From assembly GCF_020921035.1 (NCBI RefSeq), contig NC_063150.1:9114001-9178000 (forward strand): a stretch of 64,000 nucleotides of DNA. Direction: 5' to 3'. The DNA is from Rhodamnia argentea. Lineage: Eukaryota > Streptophyta > Magnoliopsida > Myrtales > Myrtaceae. The notes beneath the pieces are model-generated. The model worked only from the letters and a program-made list of their open reading frames with translations. It made no database searches and was not told the DNA's origin. Shown here one piece after another: positions 1 through 12,324 of this stretch. Made by a program: the position numbers and the translations under genes. Positions within the stretch are counted from its first letter, which is position 1. The number at the start of each line of letters is the position of its first letter.

Positions 1-165
1 CTTTTTGGACAACTTTTCTCTCCAATTTCAATTTCAATTTCAGTTTCAGTTTCATCTTCCTTTACCCATTTCCTCAACAATTAAGTTGTTTGTTGGTTTG
101 GATTCTTCATGGATTGGTCACTATTCTCATAAAAAAAAAGAGAGGAGAGATTACTCCTTTTTTAG

Positions 166-768
166 GACAAATTACCAAAAAAGACTTGAATCTATTGCAA
201 TTGTGCCATTTTAGTTACAATTTTTTTTTATCAATTCAATTCATCCGGTAAATTTTGGCCAACCGATGCCGACATAGAGGCCACCTGGTTGGAGACCTAA
301 TATTTATATATGTATTTTTTCTTTTCCTCCCCTCTTCTTCCTACGGCCGGTTGCCAGAGCTCACCTCGGCCTTGCCATGGCCAGGCGAGGTGGAGCCTCG
401 TAGTGGCCGAGCTCGGCTTGGCTCGCGGGCCCAAATCGGGAGAGGTTGAGTCTCGTCCGGCCATGGTGAGGCCGGTCGTCTCTCTGGCTGGGCGCCGGAC
501 CTTGGTGGCCAACTGTCCCTCCGAAGAAGAGGGAAGGGAAAGGAAAAAAAATATTAAAAATATTAAAAATTATGTATTGTAATATTAAAATATTAGGTCG
601 CCTGTTGGTCAAGATCCACGTCGGTGTCGACCGGTTAAAATTTGTCGGATGGACTGAATTGGCACAATTGCAAAATGTTTAGGACTGAATCGACCAAAAA
701 AGTTTAGTACTTAATTAAGACAATTCCAATAAATTTAGGATTTTTTTTTAATAATTTTCTCCTTTTTT
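166..768. repeat. Fold-back (MITE-like) element, family 1, copy A
   Basis: The left end carries a tract of the type 'AAAAAAGACTTGAATCTATT' followed by phrases close to 'TTGTGCCA' and 'TCATCCGGTAAATTTTGGCC'. The right end carries the same phrases in reverse complement ('TTTAGGACTGAAT', 'GGATGGACTGAATTGGCACA'). The arms flank a GC-rich core (about 340-530) rich in 'CCATGG', 'GGCGAGG' and 'GGCCGG'. Similar arms recur at 7.0, 10.8, 50.2, 60.3 and 61.9 kb. No transposase is present, and small reading frames over the core are not genes. Ends are approximate and no target duplication was established. Confidence 0.6.
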
Positions 769-3700
769 TTAATAACATAGTAGCACCACCTCGCCGGTCG
801 AAAACAACAAGAGGAAAAACAAACATCCTCTGCCGATCTTTTTGAAACTGTACATGCTCGATGGCTGGATTTTCTTTGGGAAGAGCGAGGGGTGGTGGTT
901 TCCGGATTTGATTATTGGTTTCCCCGACGCAGCAGTAATCATAAAACTCGCTTCGGTCTTCGGGGTTATGTCTATGTATAAATAAGAAATTGCACGTGCA
1001 AGTGGACCAACGCAATGTGCAAATCGCGCCTTGGGCTAATCGCAGCTCTGCGCTGCATGCAAGCAAGCAAACAAGCGAAAATTTGAGTAAGAGCATCTTT
1101 TGGAAAGTGGTGGTGGTGGTCGTCGTCGTCGTCGCTCTTGTCGAACTCTACAAACTCACCAATCTCAAGAAGATCTGATTCTCTCTCTCTCTCTCTCTCT
1201 CTCCTTCCAATGTTTTTCCTTTTTTCCTTTTTTAAAATCATTTGAATCTTTTGATTGAATAGGGGTCGATGTTCCAGAGGACATTGGTCGGGTCTTGCCA
1301 TGGAGGACGTGAGGTCACCTCTTTTTTTTTTTTTTTTTTGCATTTTCCTATGATGTTTTTTTTTTCCTTAATTTTTTTAGGGTTTTGTTTTTGGGTTTTA
1401 TTAAGGGTTGGTTTTTTTTTTTTTTGTTTGCCCTTTTGATGGGAACTTTCCCTTTTTCGAGTTTTTCCCCATCTTTGACCGGGGGAGGATTTCTCTCCCA
1501 GCAAGCCAAGAAGAGAACCACCGATGCCGCTTTGATGATTGCATGGAGATCCTTCCCTCCCCTCACGTCTCTCTCCGTCTTTTACCTTTTTTTTTTTTCC
1601 CTCTTTTTCATTTTTTCCCCCTATTTTCTCTGCCATGATCAAAGTTAAGGTTATGACAAAAATAAAACAACAATGTTTTCATGCAATTTTCTTTTTTTTT
1701 TTCTCCCACTTCTAGTTTTAATATGTCATGGGCAGTGATTGATGTGGGGTCTGATTTGTGCGAGGAATCGGAGATGTTGAGGTGATTATTATGGGGATGA
1801 CGAGGAAGAGAGAGAGAGAGGGAGAGGGACATTGGTGTGCAGTTCACGTGATTCCACGGTACGGTCGCTGATCGTTTGTGAATTTTGTGCTCCCATGTTG
1901 GTAATTTGGAAAAAATATAGAAATTGGAGTTACCATTAAAGATTTTTGTATCATCCGGACAAGACAATGCAGATTGACCGATTGGACACGCGACGACCCC
2001 CACGACTGAGGGGGGGAGGATTCAAGAGGGCAATCATGTTAGATTCTTGCAACCCATCGCATGATCACCGCGAGGACTATGCCCGCGTAGGAACTAGGGA
2101 GATACCCCCCCCGTTTGATTGCTTGCGCCGTTCAAATCCGGTCGACCTCGCGTTCAAATGCGAAACGTTGTCGGCATACGCGTGATTTCCGCATCGGCTG
2201 ATAATCGAGATTAGGGAACGGCGCACCTGTGACGAGCCGATTCGATAAATATAAGGAGTTGGAGCCAGGGAATGAGAATTTGGACAATGAGCGATTTTTA
2301 ATAGATTTTTATAATGAAGAAAGGGTAATAATGAATTGAATTGTGCACTAAACTGAAGAGCGATTCTGAAATACATATGTGCACCGAATTGAGAGAAAGC
2401 GGCTCTTGAAAATATATACGACAATTAAAATTAATTCACGGACGCACCACCTTTTAGCGTAAAAAGGCAAGTTTTGCCTTGAATCTCCAAAGTTAAATGT
2501 ATTTGGATTAGAGAACTACTAGGATGAATGATTTTGCGAAAGTGCATGCCTATCTGCACGGTAATGTACAAAATCGCGAGGTTTGATATGAGACGAGCTA
2601 AAGTGAGGTCGTAGCTTACACAATTGGGTAACGTCTTTCTTCCCTTGAAATATTCGAAGAGATTTGGAGTTGGGGCTTCCCTTCCGTGTGGTTCGTTTCC
2701 TTCGTCGACGATCTGATTGGCAATCAGAAGCGCGCGCCTCGTTGCTATCTGCCGATTGACGAGAGAGTTCGATCGCACCATACCGTCAATGTACAGCGTT
2801 CGATGCGAATAGCTATGTACGGCGGCGGGTGGGGGCGCGTGGTGCAGGGGTAGCGCGTGGGGGGTGCTCTCCCATTTTCCTTGGGAGGCAGGCAAAGTGA
2901 CAGAGGGAGAGGAAAAAGGTGATTACTAGGAGTAGGACTGGGACTGGGTGAATTTCCATTTTTATATATTAAAAATGTTTATGTAATTTTTTTTTTTGGC
3001 AAAAATGAGGAGAATAAGGTCACAAAGGCAGGGCGCCTCGTGATCGGAGAAGAGAGGGGGGAGGGTTTAAGTGCAGATAGATCCGTGGAAGACTGTTCCT
3101 CCTTCCCCCTCCCAGCATTCACGTGGCCCCTCTTTTGACTACCGCTCTGACCAGAACCCCACCCATTCCCATCCCCCACCCTCGCCTTGTACCCTGTGCC
3201 CCTTGTTCTCTCTAGACGCGCCGCCCCCGACGGCCGATCGGATGCGATTCCGATCGCGACGGGGACCGACGTGAAACCTGCACGACCAGCATTTGCGACC
3301 GGCAGTGCGCCGTACCGGCGTGATATGTCATTCTAGTAATCACGCCTTAAAGTCTGAAAGATACATGGTGGCTCTAGAAATATGATATATGTGGTCGGAA
3401 ATACTATCGGCATATGACAATCTGGATTTGATTCAAAGACGATGCGATCCATCCGAGGAGAGTAGCATAAGAATGTGTTTATGTCCAAAACATGCGGCTT
3501 TCGATTGCTTTGCCGACCATCTTTGAGTGTTCGGCTTTGTTGTTTTCCCGCCGAGATCAAGCCCGATGTTTATGGAACAAACAAGTAGGAGCGCGGAGTT
3601 CAGGATCCTTTGAAAAAAAAAAAAAAACCTCGATTAAACCTCCTCGTGCAATGGTAGCTTTTTACTGTCCCACGCATCGACTAGACTTTCAAATACTGGA

Positions 3701-4010
3701 TGGTTCATATCTCTAGACACGGCCTCAAAAGAATGATGCACAAGTACATGATGATTCAAACTCGGAGACTTTGAGCCGGAAAATTAGATATGCCTATTGA
3801 GTATATTGAAATGTAAATTGCTAGCCCGACAACTTAATAGTATTGTCGACTATTTTCGATCATACGATATCTCAATCAACGAGTATTTTATGCAAAACAC
3901 ACGACGATAGCGTGTGAATCTACTGATTGAAAAGACAGTACTGTAAGGGAGACATTTTCCTGTTTGAATCACCCCCTCTTGATTAATCTATGTCTACCGC
4001 TAGTATACCC
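769..4010. other. Intergenic region upstream of the GATA gene
   Basis: No gene is supported. Features seen are a (CT)n tract at about 1173-1203, GT/GTC triplet runs near 1108-1137, several long T or A runs, and an interrupted GA tract near 1805-1828. Open frames of 60-154 codons lack splice context, codon bias and recognisable motifs. Confidence 0.5.
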
Positions 4011-4019
4011 AAATGGGCG

Positions 4020-4448
4020 GCTATAAATACGATCCCAAGACCACCCATTGCATCAGCTTATCTGCCCAGTCCCTGTGAAACGCAAAGTACTACCACTAGT
4101 ACTACTCTCTCTCTACAACATGGCAATCTGAACCAGGGTGGGACCCTGTCATCTGAGACTGTCCTTTTTACTCTTTTCCCATAATTTCGTATGCATATAA
4201 TCCCTCCTCCTCCTGGCCATTCCACGACAATCGCAACCCCCCACCACCACCAGTCGCTGCCCCAACCTGCTGACTCCTATTTCGACCCCTTCCTCCCTTC
4301 TCCCCGACCTTATATACGCTCTCTCGCTCTCTCACTCTCTCTCCCTCCATTATTTTACGTGGATCTCTCGCTTCTCGCTCGACCCGCGAACCAGAAGAAC
4401 CAGACACACCCCGCTTAGAGATCGAGAGAGAGAGAGAGAGACTGAGAG
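4020..4448 (+). promoter_or_regulatory. Core promoter and leader of the HAN-type GATA gene
   Basis: Two TATA-like boxes lie ahead of the start codon: CTATAAATAC at 4021-4030 and TATATA at 4311-4316. The stretch after the second is strongly CT-rich, turning into a (GA)n run at about 4419-4440 just before the first ATG. This resembles a plant leader with CT/GA microsatellites. Which TATA is used cannot be decided from sequence alone. Confidence 0.45.
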
Positions 4449-5757
4449 ATGATGCATAGGTGCAGCAGAGAGCCATGCCCCTGCGGCCCCTTCGCCAACC
4501 AGAGCGCTTCCTCCTTCTCCATGCTCTTCTCCAAGCCCTTCGACCACGACGACGACACCGACCTCTACTACTCCTCTTCCTCTTCCTCTTCCTCCTCCGT
4601 CGACTGCACCCTCTCCCTCGGCACTCCCTCCACCCGCCTCCTCGACGCCTCCTCCGACGACCACTCCAGGCGTAACGGCGAGCAGCACCGTCGTTCCTCC
4701 GTCTCCAACTTCTGCTGGGACGTGTTCCAGCCCAAGCACGCCCCGCACGGCAAGACCAGCCGCGGTGGCGGTAATCAGTCGGCAGCGGCGGCGGCGGCGA
4801 GCGATCCCCTTCTTGCTCGCCGCTGCGCCAACTGCGACACCACCTCCACTCCGCTCTGGCGCAACGGTCCGCGTGGCCCCAAGGTGCGTTTGCGGATTAA
4901 TTATGTATCACGACATCGATACGTGTGTACTTACAACTGTTGCATAAGCTCTTGCATTTTAGTTTTTCTTTTTTTTTTTGTCTTTTTCGTGCATTGTATG
5001 TGATCGAGAATGTTTCACGTGTGTTGTTTCGAAAATCGTTCTGGTTTCTGCAATTTGTTTGATGGGAGTCCCTTTTGTTTACTTTTTCTTTGCCTTGGTC
5101 GGTTCACGTGTTCATCAAGAGTGCGACGATTAGAATTCTCCGGACACATAGAGTGACGAAGATCACTATCGTTAACTGTCTTCTGAACATCCATAAGTAT
5201 ATTTCGACCAAAAAAAAAAAAAAAGGAACATCCATAAGTATTGCATTAGTGCAGTCTTAATGTATGTGTCTGTATATATGTTGAAGCCCTTCTTTTTCTC
5301 CCGGTCTAGCAATGTCGTAATCTTTGCCGCTTCATAGTTCGTTGATTATTTCTTGATCCCTGTCTTAAAATTATTAACATGTTGCATCTCCACCTTTTCC
5401 GGTATGTAATATGACCCTTTCCTGGATGTACAGTCTCTGTGCAACGCCTGCGGAATCCGTTTCAAGAAGGAGGAGAGGAGAGCCGCGGCCTCAGGCGGCG
5501 GCGGGGGAGTCGCGGACGCGCAGCAGCACATGTACGGGCACCAGTGGGTCCAACATGCGCAGGCGGCGTCGCAGAAGGCGCCCTCTTGCTTCTCGCCGGC
5601 TACGATGCCGGGCCACCACCACCACGAGTTCCGCTTCATGGAGGACGACGTCGTCGGGGCGGCACGGGACTCCTCCGACGGCGGCGGGATCTCCTTCCTC
5701 TCGTGGCGCCTCAACGTCACGGACAGGCCCAGCCTCGTCCACGACTTCACGAGATGA
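4449..5757 (+). CDS. HAN: GATA zinc-finger transcription factor, HANABA TARANU (HAN/GATA18) type
   Basis: There are two exons, 4449-4883 and 5434-5757, with a 550-nt GT-AG intron (donor GTGCGT), giving 252 residues. The junction falls inside the zinc finger between GPK and SLCNAC, as is usual for this class. The finger C-X2-C-X18-C-X2-C uses C126, C129, C148 and C151 (TTSTPLWRNGPRGPK loop). The N-terminal motif VDCTLSLGTPSTRL (51-64) and the C-terminal tail LSWRLN...SLVHDFTR are marks of the HAN subfamily. A polyserine run (42-50), an acidic patch and an alanine run are low-complexity linkers. In Arabidopsis HAN is a nuclear factor at meristem-organ boundaries in shoot, flower and embryo. That role here is inferred from family membership. 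The start was chosen as the first of two consecutive ATG codons, right after the CT/GA leader. Confidence 0.95.
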
Positions 5758-7035
5758 AAGAAACCCGCACAATGCGAGCGAACCGCAAGACCGACGGAGA
5801 AAGAAAGAAGACGGATGGATAAAAGAGTCGAGATCATCTCGCCCCCCCCCAGCAGTCCTTTTTCTATATAAAAAAACAATATTAACATATGTATCACGAC
5901 GTTGATGTTTTGAAGCTTGTTGATGATGGCGATAGTTATGGTCGTGGTCAAATTCTTTTCTTTTTTGTTTTCTGTTTTTTTTTTTGTCCCTTTCCTCTGC
6001 TTCTTAATATCATATTTTCCTTTCTTTTTTTCAACTTTTTCCAGCTGTTTCCTTTTCTTCTCTTTGCCCCAGATGGAATCCCCAGGCGAGATAAAATTCG
6101 TATTTTCCTGTTCTTGATACAACAACCCACGTTTCTGCAACTTCCCTAGCTTTCACACTCTGATGATAATGAAAGATGGAAGCTTTGACGTGGTCGGACG
6201 GTCGAGCGGATACTGAACCAACACGAACGCGAACACGGACGCGGACACGAACAGTGCTCGTTCTTATCATCGCACGAACTGAAGTTTCATGTGTCGGAGC
6301 GGAGCTGGAAGGCTGAGTTTCTTGACCGGTCCTGATGGCTCTCGTCGCTGAATTTCATGAAGAGAGAGAGAGGGGTGATGTTGAGAGATCGATGGAAGTT
6401 CTGATAAGATTTTACGTGCAGGCGGATCGGCCAATTATCGTGACGTTGTTCTTCTGATCGAGCCAGTAGGGAGGAGGGAAAGAAAAAAAAAAAAAGCAAA
6501 GGAAAAAAACAAAAGGGGGTTTCTGCGCGGTGATCATCAGAGCATGGAAATGGGTTTTGTCCATATTAGGTCTCCTTTAACTCTGTGTCCTGACCCTTTT
6601 TTTGAGGGGTAGGGTTTGCAGACTGATAATTTGGGGGGAGAAAACATATGGAGACAATCATGCTTTTGTGGTCGATCGCATCGTTTTTCTCTTTCTTTTT
6701 TTCTTTTTCCACGGCTTGCTTGAGAGAGAAGAAAATAATGATAAAAAGGAAAAAGGAAAGAGGGAGATAATCTTCGGACCTGCTTCTTGACTCCCTTGTC
6801 TGTAAATGTAGATGTTGAAAGGTTCTTATGTTGTTTGGCGATTTTTCCTTCTTTTTTTTTGTTGTTGTGGCAAAGACGTGTTCGAATTGCGAATTGCAAC
6901 ACATTGAAATAGAGTGAAATGACTTTTTAGAAGATGCTGCGGTCGTACCGAAAGCGTTTGTTGAATCACTAACAGAATTGTAAATGTAATCCTTCTTAAA
7001 ATTGTAATCGCTATGGGATCTCACACTCTTAGAGG
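5758..7035. other. 3' flank of the GATA gene, no further gene
   Basis: The first few hundred bases are presumably 3' UTR. The rest is T-rich or A-rich with no supported gene. A long antisense open frame over the GATA second exon (5346-6140) is a shadow of GC-rich coding sequence. Confidence 0.5.
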
Positions 7036-7746
7036 GGAAAGTTGTTAAAAAAAAGTCTTAAACCTTCTGTACTTTTGTTAATTCGGTCATAAAACTCATA
7101 ATTTTTTCAATTAAATTTTAAACCTTTTATATTTGTGCCAATTCAATCATAAATCTTTTTTTTTATGCCAATTGAGGCATAAATCTCTTGCATTTGTGTC
7201 AATTTAGTCCATCAGGTCAACTTTGGCCGACTAACTCTGACATGGACGCCTGTGTTAATGTGAATAATTTTTAATAATATTTTTGAATTACTTTTTTCTT
7301 TATTTTTTTCTTTATTTTTTTTTCTTTCTTCTACTTCCAGCGGGTTGCCGGCCTTAGCCCGGGTCTCGCCTCACCGTGGCTGGGCAAGGCTTGCCCTTGC
7401 CTAGTACCGGCGAGGGCGAGCCACCTTGCCGCCGATCGACTTGACGTAGAAGAAAGAAAGAAAAAAGGAAAAATAGAAAAAAAATTAATTCAAAAAAATC
7501 TTAAAATATCATTAAAAATTATCCATGTCAGCAGCGACATTTACGTCATCGCCGATCGACATTCATGCCAGCATCGACCGGCCAAAGTTAGCAGGATGGA
7601 TTGAATTTGTATAAATGCAAAAGATTTCGGCCTCAATTGGCACAAAAAAAAAGGATTTAGGACTAAATCGGTAAACTTAAAAGGTTTATACCTGAATTGG
7701 CAAAAGTGTAAAAGGTTTAAGACTTTTTTGATAATTTTTTCACTTT
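7036..7746. repeat. Fold-back element, family 1, copy B
   Basis: The left arm has 'AGTCTTAAACCTTCTGTACT' and repeated 'TTCGGTCATAAA'-like phrases, then 'TCCATCAGGTCAACTTTGGC' and 'TGACATGGACGCC'. The right arm repeats these in reverse complement, ending 'AAAAGGTTTAAGACTTTTTT'. The GC-rich core at about 7337-7445 contains 'CCGGCC' and 'GCTGGGCAAGGC'. No coding capacity is seen. Its outer end abuts the SINE target site. Confidence 0.65.
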
Positions 7747-7756
7747 TAGAGCAATT

Positions 7757-7939
7757 AACACAATTTGCCATCGTCGATGGGGCATTGGACGAGTTGGTTG
7801 AGTTTTTTAGGCTTTAGACAGTTAAAGCGATGAGGTCCTAGGTTCGACTCCCAATGACCACATCTTAGGGTATTTACCCGGTGGCATTGGCATACCGAAA
7901 CCTCGGTTATAAAAAAAAAAAAAAACACCATTTGCCATC
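7757..7939 (+). mobile_element. tRNA-derived SINE with 16-bp target-site duplications
   Basis: The body is 7773-7923 (151 bp). It has an A-box-like segment (TGGACGAGTTGG, 7786-7797), a perfect B-box (GGTTCGACTCC, about 7851-7861) and ends in a poly(A) tail. It is flanked by 7757-7772 (AACACAATTTGCCATC) and 7924-7939 (AACACCATTTGCCATC), which match in 15 of 16 bases. RNA polymerase III boxes, an A tail and target duplications together define a SINE. SINEs move with the help of LINE enzymes. The near-identical flanks suggest a fairly recent insertion. Confidence 0.85.
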
Positions 7940-9640
7940 ATAATGAAGGTGTATACACTGAATTTCTTCTGATGTTTACTATAAGACATTGCAATTGAAA
8001 TAGCAATAGGCTGAATTAGTAAATGACACCCTAAAAAAGGATTTATTATGAGATTCACCGTTAGTGTAGAGAAATTTTTACACAGATAGTTAAAAAATAG
8101 TTGGGTTATACAACTACCTCTTATTGGGGTGTGGTTTATACTATTCTTAATAGGAAATCACGGGTATCCTGCTCCCCGATGACCGGACCAGGGTCTCGGG
8201 ATCTTTCTTGCTACTCTTTATTTTCGTTGTGATTGTACTCCGAGTCTTAATAATCCAAGAGAAAAAATATTGATATCTACTAATAAAATGTCGTTACTAT
8301 CGCTTACCCCTTAACAATTCATATCCAGGATACAATGACTGCAAAGTGTGTATGTGTGTTTATATATATGAATATGAAACGCTAGTAACTCTTTCGGCAT
8401 ACAAATATAAAATATCTTGACCAAAGAACATATTTGAAATTATTTAAAATTGGAAAAAAAAAAGACCCTGTTAAGCTGGTAGAATACATCGCGTATTTAC
8501 AGGTGGGTAAATTCTTTCATAGCTAGTTCCCAAGTTTATGTAAAACCTAAGTTCTATACGTGATATCATCCATGCACATGCATGAACTACAAGTAATAAT
8601 AGGACTACTGTGATTATGAACGTTACACAACGCAGCAATGATGAATTCATTCTATGGTTTTATCAAACAGCCAGGCCCACATCTTCGAGAGCTCATGTTA
8701 TCCTTGCACAGTCTTTATGCAGCCACACCTTCTCCAATGCAAATCTATACGCAAAAATACAGTCCCTGTTCCTTCGTATGTTAGGACCGAGTCCATTCTT
8801 ATGTCGTTTATACACATGTATGTATTGGAAAATATTGTTGAATGAGATGAAAAACGGAATCAAACTTTGAGGCATGATAAACACTTTCTTTAAGGATTTA
8901 TTTGTCCCACAACATTGCTAATGATTTTTGGCAAATATCCTCCAAGATACAATAAAGTCTCAGTGAGAATATCGGATAGCAATTCTGATGTTTTTTTAAG
9001 ATCTCTCAAGGGAAACAATTGGAGAAGTTTGCTGTTTCTTTTGTGAAAAGCAAAATTGAAAGTTCTGAAAATTGAAGTAATGAATTATTAGCAGAATCAT
9101 AATATATATAAAACCTTTGCGAACATAAATGTTATTCCGAAAATGTCACACCTTTTCATGTCCGAAAAGGATGCAACTTTTGTATAAAAAGTTGTTATAT
9201 CGGATAGACATAACTCTTCATGTCCAAAACTGTCAAGTCTAGAGAGTTGCAACCATTGAACAAAATTATTAACGAAAATTCAAAATTAATATAAAAAAAA
9301 AAAACCCCCACAACTCCTATGCAAACAGTCATACTGTTTCGCCAGGAAATTATAGAGAAATTATTATTTTAATTTCAAAATTAAAAAATAATAGTAATTG
9401 TTGATTAGTGCCAATCATTATCGGCACTGGGGTATAATGGGGTCTAGCATACTTGCCCAATTCTCTATTTGGAAGGCTACAATAGTCTTCTAACTAATAA
9501 AGTGTTTCACTCTTTCCCTTCCATCCTATGTAGGATGCAAAAAAGACACTATTTTGTTTGTTTTGCAAACAAACTTCAACAGTATGTACATGGGGGCAAG
9601 TTCAGCATATTTATATTTTAAGTAGGAATAATGACACAAA
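7940..9640. other. AT-rich intergenic stretch
   Basis: No gene is supported. A short palindrome lies near 9410-9427 (GTGCCAATCATTATCGGCAC). A GC-richer patch at 8150-8240 may be an old LTR fragment, but I could not place it in a family. Confidence 0.4.
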
Positions 9641-9810
9641 TAAGCCATAAACTTTGGCTCAATGTGCTATATCGTTCATAAACTTTTAATTCATTCAATG
9701 TGATCTCTAAATTTTAACTTAATGTGTAATGTTGTCCATGAACTTTTAACTAGTTCAATGTGATTCCCGAACTTTTGGTAAATGTTCAATCTAGTCTCCG
9801 TACGATATGA
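9641..9810. repeat. Short tandem-phrase repeat
   Basis: Three to four degenerate repeats of a phrase like 'CATAAACTTTTAA...TCAATGTGAT' run in tandem. Related phrases appear at about 51850-52040 and 59400-59520. This looks like one arm of another fold-back repeat family. It is non-coding. Confidence 0.4.
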
Positions 9811-9969
9811 AAAATATTCAAAGTTGTCCTTCCATTGATCCAAGTTCAAGGACGCTTACAAATTCAAGAAACCAAGAGAGTTTTTACTTACATGCACTGT
9901 GAAGAGGAAGACAAATGGCTCTATCGTGCCCTTTCTATGATTCCTGGCTAGGTTTCACAAACATGATCT

Positions 9970-10425
9970 TTAATAGGGGTTAGTAAGACGGATTGATCAA
10001 ACAAGAAACCGTCTGGATTCGACCGAATTGAACCACATATTAAATTGGGAACCGATCGGATCGATTTAGTCCAATTTTCGAGATTTTTGTTCCGATTCCC
10101 GATTCCTTAAAATTATAACCAATGATTTTCGATCCGATTTTCAGTTTAAAGAGGGAAACAGACCGGATTGATTTTTTTATTTTTTTATTTATCAAATGTA
10201 ATCCTAATATTCACTAGTTAATTTTTTATTTCTTAAATGTAAACCACGTTTTAATTAATATACTAAAATTAAATTCCATGTTGCTAACTTCAACTAATAA
10301 TCAACCGATTCCATCCGACCGTTCGGAAATCGGATCGGACTGATCGGGACCCGGACCATCCAGTCCGGTTCTCGACTCCTGGAGGAGGCTAGATCGGATC
10401 GAGAACTGGTCACCTTTAATCTCTA
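9970..10425. repeat. Probable non-autonomous DNA transposon remnant
   Basis: The block is dominated by 'CCGATCGGATCGATT' and 'TCGGATCGGACTGATCGG' phrases in both orientations, with AT-rich interior. Its edges are roughly complementary ('TAATAGGGGTTAGTAAG' on the left, 'GGTCACCTTTAATC' on the right). This resembles hAT-type MITEs common in plants, but the ends are imperfect and I found no clear 8-bp duplication. Confidence 0.35.
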
Positions 10426-10762
10426 TTCATATTTGCTGAAACGTAATCATTCCCATTGTCGGGTCGCCCGTAATAGGCTTGACCCAAGCCCAACCCGTTT
10501 GCATTTGAATGGTCCCCGAGGAATCTTGGGTGGAACCGTTCCAAGGAGGCAATGAACACTTCTGTCTTTGGACAACTGACGTACCACAACGTGAGTGGGA
10601 CATGCGAGTTGCAAAAGAGAGGAAGAAAGAGTGGTCGTGGGTGTGACTTGAGAAGCCGAGTGCAAGGACAAATTTCTCCGGTAGAGAAAATTCCAAGCAA
10701 GCTTGTCGGTTGGATCGGGGGCATAGTTTGATCGTGGACATACCGGTGTTAGTTGCAACGCG

Positions 10763-10985
10763 GGAAAAATTATTAAAAATATCCTAAATTTATTGTAATT
10801 ATGATAATTCAGTTTTAAAGTTTTTGTATTTGAGCTAATTCAGTTCTTCCGATCAATTTTGATTGAAAGTCGCTAATATGGTAGATCGGCGTTGACGCAG
10901 CCAATTTGTAACGATACTCGAGTATTTTTCGAATTTTTAGTTTATTTATTATTTTTTTCTTTTTCTTCCTCCAGCCGGTGGCCGG
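10763..10985. repeat. Half copy of fold-back family 1 (copy C)
   Basis: Only the left arm remains: 'AAATATCCTAAATTTATTG', then 'TTCCGATCAATTTTGATTG' and the start of the GC core at 'CCAGCCGGTGGCCGGGC'. It then changes abruptly into unrelated sequence. The missing right arm suggests deletion or insertion at about 10985. Confidence 0.5.
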
Positions 10986-11089
10986 GCTGACATTGGCATA
11001 CCAACTGTTACAATCCTAGAGTGGATAGACCATCCAAGCTGCAGCAAGTTCGACCGATCGCCCGTCGCCAATGCAGCCGTCATAGAGAA

Positions 11090-11605
11090 CTATCCCCAAT
11101 GCAAGTTTCCGACTTGTTCAGCTGAACAAACAAGCTTAAAGCTTTCCGAAACAGCCCGAAGCGCAGAAACCCAAAGACCAATGTATTCCAAGAAACTACA
11201 GGTCGGCTTGGAAATTTCGTCGAACAGTTGTGGGCGCCGTGCAATTAACTTTTTTCCACGCAGAAGCTCATCAGGGCAGTCATCACGAAGACATCGAGGC
11301 CAAACCCATGTTTCGAAGCATGACTCCGAAGCCACAGGCCATGTGATTCGGAACCTCGGGATGTCGCGGCGCGAATGAGCCGAACCAAATCATACCCGGA
11401 CAGCTTGGTACAGGATTGGAGCCTTTGAGCTGCCACAGAGAAATCAAGTTCGGCCCGTGCTTCAAATCCTTCTCTTTGGGCAATGGCTGCGACCTGCGAT
11501 GACCCCATGATCTTCTTGAATGGAACAGGTAAGGGAGGTGAATGAGTGCGTCAATGTGAAGGGCAAGTGTCCACGCCAGGGCTCGACGACTCCCACCGGC
11601 CATCC
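11090..11605 (-). pseudogene. Possible PPR-protein gene relic
   Basis: Reverse-strand frames give fragments such as 'HASKHGFGLDVFVMTAL' and 'RRPQLFDEIS'. These resemble the 'HG...G...DVFV.TAL...Y' and 'AR.LFDE' signatures of plant PLS-class pentatricopeptide repeat proteins. The fragments lie in different frames and are broken by stops, so no intact gene exists. PPR proteins bind organellar RNA. The call rests on short motif similarity only, and another repeat protein is possible. Confidence 0.35.
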
Positions 11606-11619
11606 CAACCTCGTTGTTG

Positions 11620-12320
11620 CTACCCCAAACTTCTTTTATTTTAGTTTTTAGCTTATTTTATAATTTTTTAAATAAAATTTTAGCTTATTTTTAAGTCTAA
11701 AAGTCCATGCGGACTCAGGTGGATTGAATTTTCAAAAAAAAATTGCCACGTGGACTGATTATGTAATTATAAATGTCATGTCACTAATATGTTTTAATTA
11801 TAAAATGCCATGTATATTTTTTAGCCGAAATCCCTCGTTATTGGCATTTAAGTGATCGTTTTTTCTCCGGTTCGATACTTAAGTGAGCCGGCGAAAAATT
11901 TTGGCATTAAAGTGAATGTCGTGTATAAATTTTGACACTTTTAGTATCTTCTTCCTTATAAAATTGTGGGTATGTTATCAATAAGTTACCCAAAGAAAAG
12001 CATTTCTCATTAACTTTTTTGGACACTTACTAATACTTATTAAAATTTACTAGTATAAAAAAGAATTAGTATTTTTTGGGCAATAACAAAGAATTTTGCT
12101 TGTTTTCAACTTTCCATAATTAGCTAAAGCGATTCGGGGCTGGCAATTTTTGACACAAAGTAAGACGTTTAAAATGGTTATATTACAAATCCAATAGTGA
12201 CACGTATGGACACGAATTTAATACATATAAATCTTTTTCAATGACGAGTATAAAATCCTGTTATGATATGTGAATACAAGTTAATCCTTCGTGCCAAATC
12301 CCTGGCTCACTTAGGACGCA
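11620..12320. other. AT-rich intergenic stretch with a repeat half-arm
   Basis: No gene is supported. At about 11820-11945 there is a pair of opposed phrases ('GGCATTTAAGTGATCG', 'GGCATTAAAGTGAATG') typical of one end of a plant fold-back repeat. Confidence 0.35.
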
Positions 12321-12324
12321 CATG

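Noticed and set aside
2431-2895. Minus-strand frame of 154 codons
   Set aside because: It has no signal, domain or codon bias and an unlikely start context; not enough to call a gene.
5346-6140. Minus-strand frame of 264 codons
   Set aside because: It is antisense to the GATA second exon and T-rich 3' flank; it is composition-driven and has no domain.
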